A stretch of DNA of 64,000 nucleotides from Buchnera aphidicola (Muscaphis stroyani) (lineage in GTDB: Bacteria; Pseudomonadota; Gammaproteobacteria; Enterobacterales; Enterobacteriaceae). Shown here one piece after another: positions 52,548 to 63,226 of this stretch. Numbering within the stretch: the first letter of the stretch is position 1; each line of letters starts with the position of its first letter. Position numbers and translations under genes: made by a program. The notes under the pieces were generated by a model, which was given only the letters and a program-made list of their open reading frames with translations, was not told where the DNA came from and did not search any database. The stretch spans positions 186,001-250,000 of the forward strand of contig NZ_CP034861.1 of assembly GCF_005080865.1 (NCBI RefSeq), written 5' to 3'.

Positions 52548-52577
52548 CATGGTCATTTAGACTGAATTATGACCATG
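52548..52577 (-). terminator. Terminator after ilvIH
   Basis: A perfect nine-base stem CATGGTCAT / ATGACCATG with a 12-base loop. On the minus strand it is followed by CTTTCTTTATCTT. It lies between the ilvH stop and the rsmH start, so it probably separates the ilvIH and dcw transcripts. Confidence 0.75.
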
Positions 52578-52703
52578 TTGGATATATGATTTATTTTTTA
52601 ATAAGAAATTAAATAAATTGATAATAGATATTATATTTTTAAAATTTTTTTGAAATATATAAATTTATTTAAAATACTAGTGTTTATACTAACTAAAAAA
52701 TAT

Positions 52704-53180
52704 TTATCCCCTAGAAATGCCAATAATTCCAGAACGAGAAATTTCAATTATTTCTGATATGTTACGTACTATTTTGATAAAAGAATCTAGTTTTTTTGTT
52801 GTTCCAGAAAGCTGCAATATGTATGTGGTAGAGGTTATATCTATAATTTGACCTCTAAATACGTCAGTAATATGTTTTATTTCATCTTTTTTGTAGTTGT
52901 TTAAATAAACTTTAATAAGCATAATTTCGCGTTCTATGCAAGAATCTTGTTTAATTTGAACAACTCTTAAAACATCTATTAATTTGTGAAGCTGTTTTTC
53001 AATTTGTTCAATTGCTTGCTCATTTCCTAAAGTTTGTACAGTCATTTTAGATAAGGTAGGATCTTCTGTAGGAGCTACTGTGATAGTTTCTATATTATAT
53101 CCTCTTTGTGAAAAAAGACCTATGACTCGTGATAAAGCACCTGACTCATTCTCTAAAAGAATTGACAAAATTCTTCTCAT
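52704..53180 (-). CDS. ilvH: Acetolactate synthase III small (regulatory) subunit
   Basis: ACT-domain subunit that activates IlvI and confers valine sensitivity in E. coli. From ATG 53180 it has 158 residues (163 in E. coli). The ACT domain is [48 protein letters not shown], continuing to residue about 80; the second half ends ARSGIIG-like [18 protein letters not shown], within the end of ilvI, is the likely ribosome-binding site. The start lies two bases after the ilvI stop. Confidence 0.96.
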   Translation of the reverse strand: MRRILSILLENESGALSRVIGLFSQRGYNIETITVAPTEDPTLSKMTVQTLGNEQAIEQIEKQLHKLIDVLRVVQIKQDSCIEREIMLIKVYLNNYKKDEIKHITDVFRGQIIDITSTTYILQLSGTTKKLDSFIKIVRNISEIIEISRSGIIGISRG

Positions 53181-53182
53181 TT

Positions 53183-54901
53183 TTAAGACCTCTCTTCTTT
53201 TTTCCTTAACCACATTTCATTCATACCACCTCCTTGGATTTGCATAGGATATACATGTTCAGAACCATCTATATCAATATCTAAAAAAACTAAATGACCA
53301 TCAGACAATTTTTTTAATGCTAGCATCATTTTTTTTTCTAATTCTATAGGTTTAGTTATTTTAATGCCTATATGTCCATATGATTCCGATAATTTTACAA
53401 AATCTGGAAGTGAATTCATATATGAATGAGAATGTCGTCCAGAATAAATCATATCTTGCCATTGTTTAACCATTCCTAAAGAAGAATTATTTAAATTGAT
53501 TATTAACACTGAAAGATTATATTGTCGAGCTGTGGATAACTCTTGAATATTCATTTGAATACTACCATCTCCAGTGATACAAATTACAGTTTCTTCTGGT
53601 AAGGCTAATTTAACACCCAATGCAGCAGGAAGTCCAAAACCCATTGTTCCTAATCCACCTGAATTTATCCATCTTCTTGGCTTATTAAATGGGTGATATA
53701 AAGCCGTGAACATTTGGTGTTGACCTACATCGGAAGTAATATAAGATGTTCCTTTAGTAAGTTGAAATAAAGTTTCAATGACTTTTTGAGGTTTAATACG
53801 GCTACTTTTCTTATTGTATTGCAAGCTATTAATCATTTTCCATTGATTAATTAAAGACCACCATTTTTTTAAGCAATTTATTTTTTTTTCTTTTCTAACA
53901 AGTTCTATCATTTTTTTTAATATTTGCTTTGCATCTCCTACAATAGGAATATTAGCTGATACAGTTTTAGAAATAGAAGTGGGATCAATGTCAATATGTA
54001 AAATAATAGCGTTTGGACAATATTTTTTTAGATTGTTGGTTGTTCGATCATCAAATCTTACTCCAATTGCAAAAATTACATCAGCGTTGTGCATAGTCAT
54101 GTTTGCTTCGTAAGTACCGTGCATACCTAACATAGAAATGCTTTGAGAATGAGTTCCTGGAAAAGCCCCGAGCCCCATTAAAGAAGTAGCAACAGGGCAA
54201 TTCATCATTTCTGCAAAAACTCGTAATTCTTCACTACTATTGGAGCTAATTATTCCACCTCCCGCATAAATAACAGGTTGTTTAGCTTTTAATAGTGTTT
54301 GAAGCGCTTTTTTTATTTGACCTTTATGTCCTTTAGTCGTAGGATTATATGATCGTATATAAACGTTGTTTGGCCATTCATAATGATATTTATTTGATAT
54401 TTTTAAAATATCTTTTGGCAAATCAATAACTACTGGCCCTGGACGCCCACTAGATGCTAACCAAAAAGCTTTTTTAAAAATAATAGGAATATCTTCTGTT
54501 TTTTTTACCAAAAAGCTATGTTTAACTACTGGACGAGAAATTCCAATCATATCACATTCTTGAAAAGCGTCATAACCAATTAATGAAGAAGAAACTTGTC
54601 CAGAGATCACAACAATAGGAATAGAGTCCATATAAGCAGTTGCAATTCCAGTAATAGCGTTAGTTGCTCCAGGTCCAGAAGTAACTAATACTACTCCAGT
54701 TTTTCCGGTGGATCGAGCATAACCGTCTGCCATATGAGTTGCTGCTTGTTCGTGCCTTACTAAGACATGTTTAACTCCTCCGATGGTTTTTAGAGCATCA
54801 TAAATGTCTAATACCGCTCCTCCAGGATAACCAAATATGTGATCTATTCCTTGATTAATTAACGATCGAATGACCATTTCGGCTCCTGATAACATTTCCA
54901 T
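53183..54901 (-). CDS. ilvI: Acetolactate synthase III large (catalytic) subunit
   Basis: ThDP enzyme for the first common step of isoleucine, valine and leucine synthesis, essential nutrients for the aphid host. It has 572 residues (574 in E. coli). [31 protein letters not shown] with the catalytic glutamate, and [19 protein letters not shown] with the ThDP and Mg site are intact. GGAGG lies eight bases before ATG 54901. It forms a two-gene operon with ilvH. Confidence 0.98.
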   Translation of the reverse strand: MEMLSGAEMVIRSLINQGIDHIFGYPGGAVLDIYDALKTIGGVKHVLVRHEQAATHMADGYARSTGKTGVVLVTSGPGATNAITGIATAYMDSIPIVVISGQVSSSLIGYDAFQECDMIGISRPVVKHSFLVKKTEDIPIIFKKAFWLASSGRPGPVVIDLPKDILKISNKYHYEWPNNVYIRSYNPTTKGHKGQIKKALQTLLKAKQPVIYAGGGIISSNSSEELRVFAEMMNCPVATSLMGLGAFPGTHSQSISMLGMHGTYEANMTMHNADVIFAIGVRFDDRTTNNLKKYCPNAIILHIDIDPTSISKTVSANIPIVGDAKQILKKMIELVRKEKKINCLKKWWSLINQWKMINSLQYNKKSSRIKPQKVIETLFQLTKGTSYITSDVGQHQMFTALYHPFNKPRRWINSGGLGTMGFGLPAALGVKLALPEETVICITGDGSIQMNIQELSTARQYNLSVLIINLNNSSLGMVKQWQDMIYSGRHSHSYMNSLPDFVKLSESYGHIGIKITKPIELEKKMMLALKKLSDGHLVFLDIDIDGSEHVYPMQIQGGGMNEMWLRKKEERS

Positions 54902-55308
54902 TTTTTCCTCCAGGATATTAAATATTAAGTTAATATATCTTAGTTTAAGATTTTTATTGTATATTCATAAAATAAGTGATTTGCTCTTCAATGAAGAGAA
55001 ATTTAAAAGTTGATATATTAGGTTTATTTACACATGTATGTAATAGATATTTTATATGTTAAAATTTTATTATCTTAATTAAATTTTGAATTAATTTTAT
55101 TAAGTTAATTTTAAAGATTTTTAAATTTTATATAAAATATTAACAAATATTAATTTTTTAAAATAAAGAAATTTTAAAATATTTATACTTGATTATATTG
55201 ACATTTATTATGACAAATATAAAAAATATTATCAATAAAATCTACTAATCATGATTTATTTAAAATAATTGTTGTTAATCATTGTTTATTAAATTTTATA
55301 ATATTTTT
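54902..55308. other. Intergenic region upstream of ilvI
   Basis: About 400 AT-rich bases between the ilvI start and the apbE stop. The only distinct element is CTCTTC-AAT-GAAGAG (54984-54998), a perfect short palindrome about 85 bases upstream of ilvI. In E. coli the ilvIH upstream region is bound by Lrp; I see no convincing Lrp array. No coding remnant was found. Confidence 0.45.
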
Positions 55309-56388
55309 TTAAATCAAAAATTTTTTAAAATGAGGAGAAATCCAAGTTAAAAAAGATTTTTTTTCCTTTATGATTAAACAAGCTGCTAATTTTTCTTTTA
55401 ATATTATTTTTTTTGCTTTTTCAAATCCTAATGTTAATAATCCAGTGTCCCATCCATCCGCCTCCAAAGCAGTCTTAGCAATTACACTAACTGACACCAA
55501 ATTGTGTTTTATAGGAAACCCTGTGAAAGGATCAATTATATGAGAAATTTTTTTTCCATTTAATCTATAGTAATTGCGATAACTTCCTGCTGTGCTAATT
55601 GCATGGTTTTTTAGATATAGTATTAACTGTATTGCATTTTCTTGATCTGTAGGTTTTTGAATAGCGATTATTTTTGGTGGTTCTCTCAAATTTTTTATTT
55701 TAACTAACACTGCACCTCCAACAGATATCGTGTAATTTTCTATTCCTTGTTTTTGAAGAAGGTTTGATAAATGATCTACAGCAAAACCTTCTCCGAGAGA
55801 GGATAAATTAATTTTTATACTATCAATATCTTTTTCTAAAAATTTTCCATTAGAATTTTGAAATAATTTTAAATGCTGGTTTCCTATTAAATTCATGTTT
55901 TTTTTAATTTTATATAAGGAAGGAAATCTACTAGGTTTTTTTCTAATTCCAAATCCCCATATATCTATTAATGATCCAGTTGTAATATCTAATTTTCCTT
56001 GAGTTTTTTTATTTATACAAAATGCCATTTTAAGAATTTTAAAAAAATCATTACTAATCAATTGAGGTGTTTTTTTTTTACATTTATTAAATTTAGATAC
56101 TAAAGATTTTTTTTTCCAAGGTGACAGCATATTTTCATCTTTATCTAATAATTTTTGGATTAAGTACTTTATTTTTTCTTTATTTATAAGTCTTAAACTT
56201 CGAAATTTTACTTGCCAATATGTACCCATGGTTTTTCCTTGTAATATAGAAACATTTTTATCTATATGATTTTTATATTTTTTATTAAAATTGTTTAATG
56301 TTAAAGAAAATAAAAATATTGATAAAAATACAGGTAATAATAGAAAATATAAAATTTTACTGATGTAAAAAAAAATTCTTTTTATCAT
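55309..56388 (-). CDS. apbE: FAD:protein FMN transferase ApbE, without lipobox
   Basis: Attaches FMN to a threonine of periplasmic partners such as Rnf/Nqr subunits. It has 359 residues (351 in E. coli). LQGKTMGTYWQVKFRSL, GKLDITTGSLIDIWGFG, LSSLGEGFAVDHLS, SVGGAVLVKI, STAGSYRNYY, HIIDPFTGFPI and LEADGWDTGLLTLG match the family. The N-terminus has one hydrophobic stretch (about residues 8-30) but no Leu-x-x-Cys lipobox, so it is probably a membrane-anchored protein and not a lipoprotein. It is followed downstream by ilvI on the same strand. Confidence 0.93.
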   Translation of the reverse strand: MIKRIFFYISKILYFLLLPVFLSIFLFSLTLNNFNKKYKNHIDKNVSILQGKTMGTYWQVKFRSLRLINKEKIKYLIQKLLDKDENMLSPWKKKSLVSKFNKCKKKTPQLISNDFFKILKMAFCINKKTQGKLDITTGSLIDIWGFGIRKKPSRFPSLYKIKKNMNLIGNQHLKLFQNSNGKFLEKDIDSIKINLSSLGEGFAVDHLSNLLQKQGIENYTISVGGAVLVKIKNLREPPKIIAIQKPTDQENAIQLILYLKNHAISTAGSYRNYYRLNGKKISHIIDPFTGFPIKHNLVSVSVIAKTALEADGWDTGLLTLGFEKAKKIILKEKLAACLIIKEKKSFLTWISPHFKKFLI

Positions 56389-56635
56389 TTTATACTCATT
56401 TTATTTTATATAATTAATGCATTGCACATTCTTAAAATAGATTTATATTTTTGAAAATTTTCAAAAAATATATTTTTTAGTTATTAATGAACACAACTTT
56501 TTTAAATTTAAAAAAAAAAATATAAATTTTTATGTCTAGATCTTAGTAGATGATGAAGTGTATAATAAAAATTTATTGTTGTGATAATATTATTTCTTTA
56601 TTTACATATCAGATTGTAATTATGAGACACACAAA

Positions 56636-58066
56636 ATGAAAAAAATAACTATAGTATTCAGCGAAGTAATGCTAGCGCTAACGCTATTACTAAGTTCAGG
56701 AATGTCTTGGAATCATTTTATTTCTAAAGAAAAAGAAAATATTCCTACTGAGCAACTAGTTCCTAGTTTAGCGCCAATGTTAGAAAAAGTTATGCCATCA
56801 GTGATAAGTATCAACATTGAAGGAAGCACTGTGGTACGAACTTCTAGTTTACCTCGTCAGTTTCAACCATTTTTTGGAGATAATTCTCCATTTTGCCAGG
56901 GAAATTCTCCTTTTAAAAATTCTCCTTTTTGTCGTTCTAATCCTCATTCTGATAATGATTCAGATAAAAAATTTAAAGCTTTAGGATCTGGAGTTATAAT
57001 TAATGCAGATAAGGGATATGCTGTAACAAATAATCATGTAGTTGAAAATGCAAACAAAATTCAAGTTCAATTAAGTGATGGACGTCGTTATGAAGCTCAA
57101 ATTATAGGTAAAGATGCAAGTTCTGATATTGCTTTAATACAACTAAAAAATGCGCATAATTTGCAAGCAATAAAAATTGCTGATTCTGATTCTTTAAGAG
57201 TTGGCGATTATACTGTAGCTATTGGAAATCCATATGGTTTAGGAGAAACTGTTACTTCAGGAATTATTTCGGCTTTAGGAAGAAGTGGATTAAATATTGA
57301 ACATTATGAAAATTTTATTCAAACAGATGCAGCTATTAATAGAGGTAACTCTGGAGGAGCGTTAGTTAATTTGCATGGGGAGTTAATAGGTATTAATACT
57401 GCCATTTTAGCCCCTGATGGAGGTAATATCGGGATAGGTTTCGCAATTCCCGGAAATATGGTTAAAAACCTTACATCACAAATGGTCGAATTTGGACAAG
57501 TTCGGCGTGGTGAACTAGGAATAATAGGAATGGAATTGAATTCAGATTTAGCTAAGATAATGAAAATAAATGCTCAAAAAGGCGCATTTGTCAGTCAAGT
57601 TTTACCTGATTCTTCGGCTTTTGAATCAGGGATTAAAGCTGGAGACATAATTATTTCTTTAAATAAAAAACCTATTTCTAGTTTTTCTTCTCTTAGAGCT
57701 GAAGTTGGATCTTTACCAGTAAATACAAAAATGGAGTTGGGAATATTTAGAAACGGAGAAATCAAAAATATTATTGTGGAACTTAAGCATTCCTCACAGA
57801 ATAGAATGGAATCAAGTAATTCATATATTGAAGGTGCTGAGTTGAGCAACTATTCATCGAATCAAATCAAAGGTGTAAAAGTAGAAAATGTGAAATTAAG
57901 TACTTTAGCTTGGAAAATTGGATTTAAAAAAGATGATATTATAGTAGGGATTAATCAGAAATCAGTAATTGATCTAAATGAATTAAAAAAAATTCTAGAT
58001 ACCAAACCTAATATGTTGGTTTTTAGCGTTAAAAGATTAAATAACAGTATATACTTAGTAAGTTAA
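56636..58066 (+). CDS. degP: Periplasmic serine protease / chaperone DegP (HtrA)
   Basis: Degrades or refolds damaged envelope proteins. It has 476 residues (474 in E. coli DegP). The catalytic triad is His134 (VTNNHVV), Asp164 (SSDIALIQ) and Ser239 (NRGNSGGALVN). The DegP-specific disulfide loop with PFC at 87 and 99 is present, so it is DegP and not DegQ. Two PDZ domains follow (about 285-375 and 390-476). The N-terminal hydrophobic signal lacks an obvious AxA cleavage site. Stress promoters could not be identified in the 245 bases upstream. Confidence 0.97.
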   Translation: MKKITIVFSEVMLALTLLLSSGMSWNHFISKEKENIPTEQLVPSLAPMLEKVMPSVISINIEGSTVVRTSSLPRQFQPFFGDNSPFCQGNSPFKNSPFCRSNPHSDNDSDKKFKALGSGVIINADKGYAVTNNHVVENANKIQVQLSDGRRYEAQIIGKDASSDIALIQLKNAHNLQAIKIADSDSLRVGDYTVAIGNPYGLGETVTSGIISALGRSGLNIEHYENFIQTDAAINRGNSGGALVNLHGELIGINTAILAPDGGNIGIGFAIPGNMVKNLTSQMVEFGQVRRGELGIIGMELNSDLAKIMKINAQKGAFVSQVLPDSSAFESGIKAGDIIISLNKKPISSFSSLRAEVGSLPVNTKMELGIFRNGEIKNIIVELKHSSQNRMESSNSYIEGAELSNYSSNQIKGVKVENVKLSTLAWKIGFKKDDIIVGINQKSVIDLNELKKILDTKPNMLVFSVKRLNNSIYLVS

Positions 58067-58082
58067 TAATTCTTTTATAGTT

Positions 58083-58108
58083 CCGCCCGAAAAATTTAAA
58101 CCGGGCGG
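58083..58108. terminator. Bidirectional terminator between degP and dapD
   Basis: A perfect G+C-rich stem CCGCCCG / CGGGCGG with a 12-base loop, followed by TTTT on the plus strand. It is the strongest terminator of the window and lies between convergent gene ends. Confidence 0.9.
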
Positions 58109-58121
58109 TTTTAATAAAATG

Positions 58122-58946
58122 TTATTTAAGATTTCTTAACATTTGATTGATTTCTACTTTACTTAAAGTTTTAGTATCTACTTTTTTTACGATGATAGCA
58201 GCATAAAGATTATAATTTTTATTTTGATCAGGCAAGCTTCCAGACACTACTACTGAATTAGAGGGTACTTTACCATAAAAAATTTTTCCTGTTTCTCTTT
58301 CATATATTTTTGTACTTTGACCAATAAAAACTCCCATAGAAATTACTGATCCTTTTTCTACAATTACTCCTTCGACTATTTCAGATCTCGCTCCAATAAA
58401 ACAGTTGTCCTCAATAATTGTCGGATTGTTTTGTAAAGGCTCCAAAACTCCTCCAATTCCAACTCCTCCTGAAAGATGAACATTTTTTCCAATTTGAGCG
58501 CAAGATCCTACAGTTGACCATGTGTCTATCATAGTTCCTGAATCTATGTATGCTCCGATATTAATGTAAGAAGGCATAATAATTGAATTTTCTTTGATAC
58601 AAGAACCATATCTAACTGTTGCTGGTGGAACTATTCTTACTTTTTCTATTTCAAATTGAGTTTTGTTGTATTTAAAATATTTTAGTGGAATTTTATCATA
58701 ATAATTATTCTCTACTCCTTTAAATACTTTATTTTCTCTAAAATACATGTATAGTAAAACTGCTTGTTTTATCCATTGGTGAGTTATCCATAAGTTATTT
58801 TTTTTTTCTGCAATTCTAATTGATCCATTATTTAATAACTCAATAACATGATTAATTGTCTGATAAACATCAGAATCTATTTCATTAAAATTAATTGTGT
58901 TTCTTTTTATATAAGTATCTTCAATAATTTTTTTAATTTTTTTCAT
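58122..58946 (-). CDS. dapD: Tetrahydrodipicolinate N-succinyltransferase
   Basis: Succinylates tetrahydrodipicolinate in the lysine/DAP pathway. From ATG 58946 it has 274 residues, the E. coli length. The left-handed beta-helix hexapeptide repeats run from about 100 to 240 (for example [21 protein letters not shown]). ATG 58988 is in frame but adds 14 residues not seen in the family. It supplies DAP for murE and lysine for the host. Separated by about 70 bases from map. Confidence 0.97.
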   Translation of the reverse strand: MKKIKKIIEDTYIKRNTINFNEIDSDVYQTINHVIELLNNGSIRIAEKKNNLWITHQWIKQAVLLYMYFRENKVFKGVENNYYDKIPLKYFKYNKTQFEIEKVRIVPPATVRYGSCIKENSIIMPSYINIGAYIDSGTMIDTWSTVGSCAQIGKNVHLSGGVGIGGVLEPLQNNPTIIEDNCFIGARSEIVEGVIVEKGSVISMGVFIGQSTKIYERETGKIFYGKVPSNSVVVSGSLPDQNKNYNLYAAIIVKKVDTKTLSKVEINQMLRNLK

Positions 58947-59019
58947 ATTTTTTAACCTGATAGATGTAGTTAATAGATTCAATAGCAAAAACCTTACAAG
59001 TTATTTATATATTTTTAAT

Positions 59020-59811
59020 TTATTTATTAACTAAACTTTTGCAAATTTTTTCGTTTTTTTGCCATGTTAAAATGTCGCATCCGTATTTTGTTACTAATAC
59101 CGTGTGCTCATATTGTGCTGATAAAGAATGATCCTTAGTTTTTACAGTCCATCCGTCATTCAGACATTTCACTTGACTATTTCCTGCATTAATCATCGGT
59201 TCTATAGTGAAAATCATACCTTTTTTTAAAATAATGTTATTTTCTTGATTTTTATAGTGTAATACATGAGGTTCTTCATGAAAGTTTAGACCAATACCAT
59301 GACCACAGTACTCTCTTACGATGGAAAAATTATTTTTTTCAACGTTTTTTTGAATAATTTCTCCGATTTTATTTAAACGAATTTTTGGCTTGATAATAAA
59401 TAAGGATTTATAGAGACTTTCTTGAGCTACTTTGCACAAACGTTGAGATAAAATACTTGTTTTTCCAACATGAAACATTTTAGAAACGTCTCCATGATAA
59501 CCATTTTTTACAATTGTAATGTCTACGTTAACTATATCACCTTCTTTTAATATTTGATTTTTATTTGGAATTCCATGACATACTACATCATTAACCGAAA
59601 TACAAATTGATTTAGGAAATCCTTTATATCCTAAACACGCTGATTTTGCATGTTGTTTATTTGTAATATAATTATGACAAATATCATTAATTTGTTCGGT
59701 ATTTATATTTGGTTGAATATGTTTTTCAATCATTTCTAATACTTCAGCCGCTAATTTTCCAGATATTCTCATTTTTTCTATTTCTGATTCTGTTTTAATA
59801 ATACTATTCAT
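59020..59811 (-). CDS. map: Methionine aminopeptidase
   Basis: Removes the initiator Met from new proteins. It has 263 residues (264 in E. coli). His79 and metal ligands Asp97 and Asp108 (NVDITIVKNGYHGD) are seen; the others lie in EYCGHGIGLNFHEEP, FTIEPMINAG and SAQYEHTVLVT. It is divergent from rpsB, as in E. coli. glnD, which lies between map and dapD in E. coli, is absent. Confidence 0.98.
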   Translation of the reverse strand: MNSIIKTESEIEKMRISGKLAAEVLEMIEKHIQPNINTEQINDICHNYITNKQHAKSACLGYKGFPKSICISVNDVVCHGIPNKNQILKEGDIVNVDITIVKNGYHGDVSKMFHVGKTSILSQRLCKVAQESLYKSLFIIKPKIRLNKIGEIIQKNVEKNNFSIVREYCGHGIGLNFHEEPHVLHYKNQENNIILKKGMIFTIEPMINAGNSQVKCLNDGWTVKTKDHSLSAQYEHTVLVTKYGCDILTWQKNEKICKSLVNK

Positions 59812-60079
59812 AACAATTACACCATATTTTGCAATTAATTAGTTAAATACAATATGTACTTTATTAAATTTTCTAAATTTAACTTTAGAATAATTTTTTC
59901 ATAAAAATGTAAAGCATTAATAATTATTAGTGTTTTTAATGATAAATATGATATAAATTATTTTATAGAAACAGTAATAATTAATTTTTAATAAATTAAC
60001 CAATTTTTTGAGTTTATATATATTTTACATTATTATAAGATTTAATATCTTAAGTTTTTTATTTAAGGAAGGTATAGAA
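59812..60079. promoter_or_regulatory. Divergent region between map and rpsB
   Basis: About 270 AT-rich bases that must hold the map and rpsB promoters. AAGGAAGG at about 60065-60072 is a strong ribosome-binding site and decides the rpsB start. In E. coli this leader binds S2 for autoregulation; I could not recognise a conserved fold here. Confidence 0.45.
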
Positions 60080-60802
60080 ATGATATCAATGAGAGAAATG
60101 TTAAAGGCTGGTGTTCATTTTGGTCATCAAACACGTTATTGGAATCCTAAAATGAAGCCTTTTATTTTTGGATCACGCAACAAAGTACATATTATCAATT
60201 TAGAAAAAACTCTCCCAATGTTTAATTATGCTCTTGCAGAATTAAAAAAAATTTCTTTTAGAAAAGGGAAAATACTCTTTGTTGGAACTAAGAAAGCTGC
60301 CAGTAAAAAAATAAAAGAAACTGCTATTAATTGCCATCAATTTTATGTTAATCATCGTTGGTTAGGGGGAATGTTAACTAATTGGAAAACTGTTCGTCAA
60401 TCTATAAAACGACTAAAAGATTTAGAAATTGAATCTAAAGATGGAACTTTCGAGAAGTTAACTAAGAAAGAAGCATTGATAAGATTCAGAGAGCTGAATA
60501 AATTAGAAAATAGTTTAGGTGGAATTAAAAACATGGGAGGGTTACCTGATTGTTTATTTGTAATTGATGCTTTGCATGAAAATATTGCCATTAAAGAAGC
60601 GAATAATCTAGGAATACCTGTTTTTGCAATAGTTGACACAAACTCTAATCCTGATGGAGTAGATTATATTATACCTGGGAATGATGATGCAATTAGATCT
60701 ATTAATTTATACTTAAAATCTATAGTTTCATGTATTATTAAAAAATACCAAGAAGATTCGTTAGAAGATACATTAAAAAATCCTGCAATAGTTAAAGACT
60801 AA
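60080..60802 (+). CDS. rpsB: 30S ribosomal protein S2
   Basis: Small-subunit protein needed for S1 binding. From ATG 60080 it has 240 residues (241 in E. coli): [52 protein letters not shown] and [22 protein letters not shown] are typical. A longer frame from 60008 lacks family support. It heads the rpsB-tsf transcript, with pyrH and frr following. Confidence 0.98.
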   Translation: MISMREMLKAGVHFGHQTRYWNPKMKPFIFGSRNKVHIINLEKTLPMFNYALAELKKISFRKGKILFVGTKKAASKKIKETAINCHQFYVNHRWLGGMLTNWKTVRQSIKRLKDLEIESKDGTFEKLTKKEALIRFRELNKLENSLGGIKNMGGLPDCLFVIDALHENIAIKEANNLGIPVFAIVDTNSNPDGVDYIIPGNDDAIRSINLYLKSIVSCIIKKYQEDSLEDTLKNPAIVKD

Positions 60803-60898
60803 AAAATATAATGTAAAAATTGTAATACTAATATAAGTAAGTATTCAAAACATATTTTGTATTGAGTACTATTTTTTGTAAAAGGAGAAAATAAAATA

Positions 60899-61705
60899 AT
60901 GATTATTGCTGTTAAATCTGATCTTATAAAAGAATTAAGGTTCCGCACAGGGGCAGGTTTTATGGAGTGTAAAAGAGCTTTAATTGAAGAAAATGGAGAT
61001 ATAGAATCCGCAATTGACAACTTGCGTAAATCGGGAAAAGAATTTGCTGAAAAAAAAATTAATAATGTGGCTAATCAAGGTTCAATATTTTTAAAAATCA
61101 TTAATAATATAGGTGTTATGATCGAGTTGAATTGTGAAACTGATTTTGTAGCTAAAGATGAGTCATTTATTTCTTTGGGACAGGAAATAATATCTGAAGC
61201 GCTAACAAAAAAAATAAAAAAATTTAATGATTTGAAAGAAATTTTTGAAAAAAAAAGAATTGAATTAATTTCAAAATGTGGTGAAAATATTATCATAAAT
61301 CGATTTCACTTTATGGAAGGTGACTATATTTCTTCGTATTTACACGGTTGTAGAATTGGTGTTTTAGTGAATGCTAATCGTTTTGATAAAAGTTTATTAA
61401 AAAATATTTCTATGCATATAGCTGCAAGTAAACCAAGATATTTACATCCTGAAAATGTCTGTCACTCTATTTTTAATAGAGAATATGAAATTCAAAAAGA
61501 ATTAATTAAAAAATTTAAAAAACCATCTCATATATCGAAAAAAATTATAGAAGGAAGAATGAATAAATTTGTGAATGAAATTTCTTTAAGCAGTCAAAAA
61601 TATATTATAGATTCATCAAAAACGATAGGCGAATTATTAGAAGAACATAATATTAGCATTATTTCATTTAAAAGATTTGAGATTAGAAAAAAAACAAGTA
61701 GTTAA
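60899..61705 (+). CDS. tsf: Elongation factor Ts
   Basis: Nucleotide exchange factor for EF-Tu. It has 268 residues (283 in E. coli). [34 protein letters not shown] is the N-terminal domain, [13 protein letters not shown] the core contact with EF-Tu. [10 protein letters not shown] and EGRMNKF follow. The C-terminal end stops soon after FKRFEI, so about 15 residues are missing. AAAGGAG lies 12 bases before ATG 60899. Position after rpsB is conserved. Confidence 0.97.
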   Translation: MIIAVKSDLIKELRFRTGAGFMECKRALIEENGDIESAIDNLRKSGKEFAEKKINNVANQGSIFLKIINNIGVMIELNCETDFVAKDESFISLGQEIISEALTKKIKKFNDLKEIFEKKRIELISKCGENIIINRFHFMEGDYISSYLHGCRIGVLVNANRFDKSLLKNISMHIAASKPRYLHPENVCHSIFNREYEIQKELIKKFKKPSHISKKIIEGRMNKFVNEISLSSQKYIIDSSKTIGELLEEHNISIISFKRFEIRKKTSS

Positions 61706-61771
61706 TTTAAAATTTTTATTTTTTAAAAAAATCTAAAAAAATTTTACATGAAGTATATTCAGGCAAATAAT

Positions 61772-62497
61772 ATGTCTAATAAAAAAAATCCAGTTTACCG
61801 ACGTATTTTATTAAAAATCAGTGGAGAATCTTTTCAAGGAGATAACAAATTTGGAATTGATGTAAATACTGTAAAAAAATTAGCACAAGAAATTAAATTT
61901 ATATCTCAACTGGGAGTTCAAGTAAGTTTAGTAATCGGAAGTGGAAATTTATTTCGTGGAGGAATATTATGTAAATCAGGAATTAACTTAGTCACATCTC
62001 ATCATATAGGCATTTTATCCACAATAATTAATAGTTTAGCTATGAAGGATGCAATGCATTCTATTTCAACTAAAACTTATTTAATGTCAGCTATTCCAAT
62101 AAATGGAATATGTAACATATATAACTGGGAACAAGCTATCAGTTTATTATCTAAAAATGTTATAGTAATTTTTTCTGCTGGTATAGGAAGCCCTTGTTTT
62201 ACAACTGATTCTGCCGCTTGTTTACGTGGCATTGAAACTCGATCTGATATTGTCTTAAAAGGAACAAAAGTAGATGGAGTTTATTCATCAGATCCTAAAA
62301 AAGATAAGAAAGCAATTTTATATCGGCATTTGAAATATAAAGATGTTTTAAAAAAAGAACTCAAAGTAATGGATCTATCAGCTTTTATACTTGCCCGCGA
62401 TCACAATTTACCCATTCGAGTATTTAATATCAATAAAAAAGGAAATTTATATCGAATCATAATTGGCAAAAACGAAGGTACACTGATTCATTCTTAA
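61772..62497 (+). CDS. pyrH: UMP kinase
   Basis: Phosphorylates UMP to UDP. From ATG 61772 it has 241 residues, the E. coli length; eight further in-frame codons upstream are ignored. [41 protein letters not shown]-like [12 protein letters not shown] and [25 protein letters not shown] are the amino acid kinase motifs. The usual GGGN reads GSGN here. It follows tsf by 66 bases. Confidence 0.97.
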   Translation: MSNKKNPVYRRILLKISGESFQGDNKFGIDVNTVKKLAQEIKFISQLGVQVSLVIGSGNLFRGGILCKSGINLVTSHHIGILSTIINSLAMKDAMHSISTKTYLMSAIPINGICNIYNWEQAISLLSKNVIVIFSAGIGSPCFTTDSAACLRGIETRSDIVLKGTKVDGVYSSDPKKDKKAILYRHLKYKDVLKKELKVMDLSAFILARDHNLPIRVFNINKKGNLYRIIIGKNEGTLIHS

Positions 62498-62573
62498 TAA
62501 ATAAAATTTTTATTTGAATTATTCTACAAATTAATTTTTTAAAACTAAAAAAATCTATTATATAGGTAATCAT

Positions 62574-63131
62574 GTGATTAATCAGATTAAGATAAATACT
62601 AATAAAAAAATGGAAGTGTGCGTTCAGACTTTTCAAAACTATGTAAATAATCTTAGAACTGGAAGAGCATCTCCAGCGTTTCTTAACAGTATTTGTGTTG
62701 AATATTTTGGCTCTCAAGTTCCTTTGCGTCAAATATCTAATATAGTAGTGGAAGATTATCATACTTTAAAAGTTAATGTTTTTGATCATTCAATTATACC
62801 AGTAGTAGTGAAGTCTATTTTAAATTCGAATCTTGGTTTAAATCCCATTGTAAATAATGAAGACATTCGAATTCCAGTACCAGCGCTGACTGAAGAGAGG
62901 AGAAAGCATCTTATTAAAGTAATACGAAGCAATGCAGAGCAGAGTCGAATTTGTGTTCGAAAAATTAGGAGGGATGCTAATGAAAAAATTAGTAATTTTT
63001 TAAAAAATAAAGTTATTAGTTCAGATGAAGAGCGTATTTCAGAAAATTATATTCAAAAAATAACAGATAAATACATTCAAAAAATTGATTTGATTTTATT
63101 AAAAAAAAATAAAGAATTAATGAGCTTTTAG
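62574..63131 (+). CDS. frr: Ribosome recycling factor, GTG start
   Basis: Splits post-termination ribosomes together with EF-G. It starts with GTG 62574 (AGGT seven bases upstream) and has 185 residues, as in E. coli. LRTGRASPAFLNSICVEYFGS, LGLNPIVNNEDIRIPVPALTEERRK and VRKIRRDANEKISNFLKNK are conserved. It lies between pyrH and dxr, the E. coli order. Confidence 0.98.
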   Translation: MINQIKINTNKKMEVCVQTFQNYVNNLRTGRASPAFLNSICVEYFGSQVPLRQISNIVVEDYHTLKVNVFDHSIIPVVVKSILNSNLGLNPIVNNEDIRIPVPALTEERRKHLIKVIRSNAEQSRICVRKIRRDANEKISNFLKNKVISSDEERISENYIQKITDKYIQKIDLILLKKNKELMSF

Positions 63132-63226
63132 TATTTTTTATTGTACAATAAGTTTATATAGCCTGCTTATTTAATTAAAATACTTTATTTTAAAGACAGA
63201 ATATTATTTTCTTAAAAAGAATTTTT

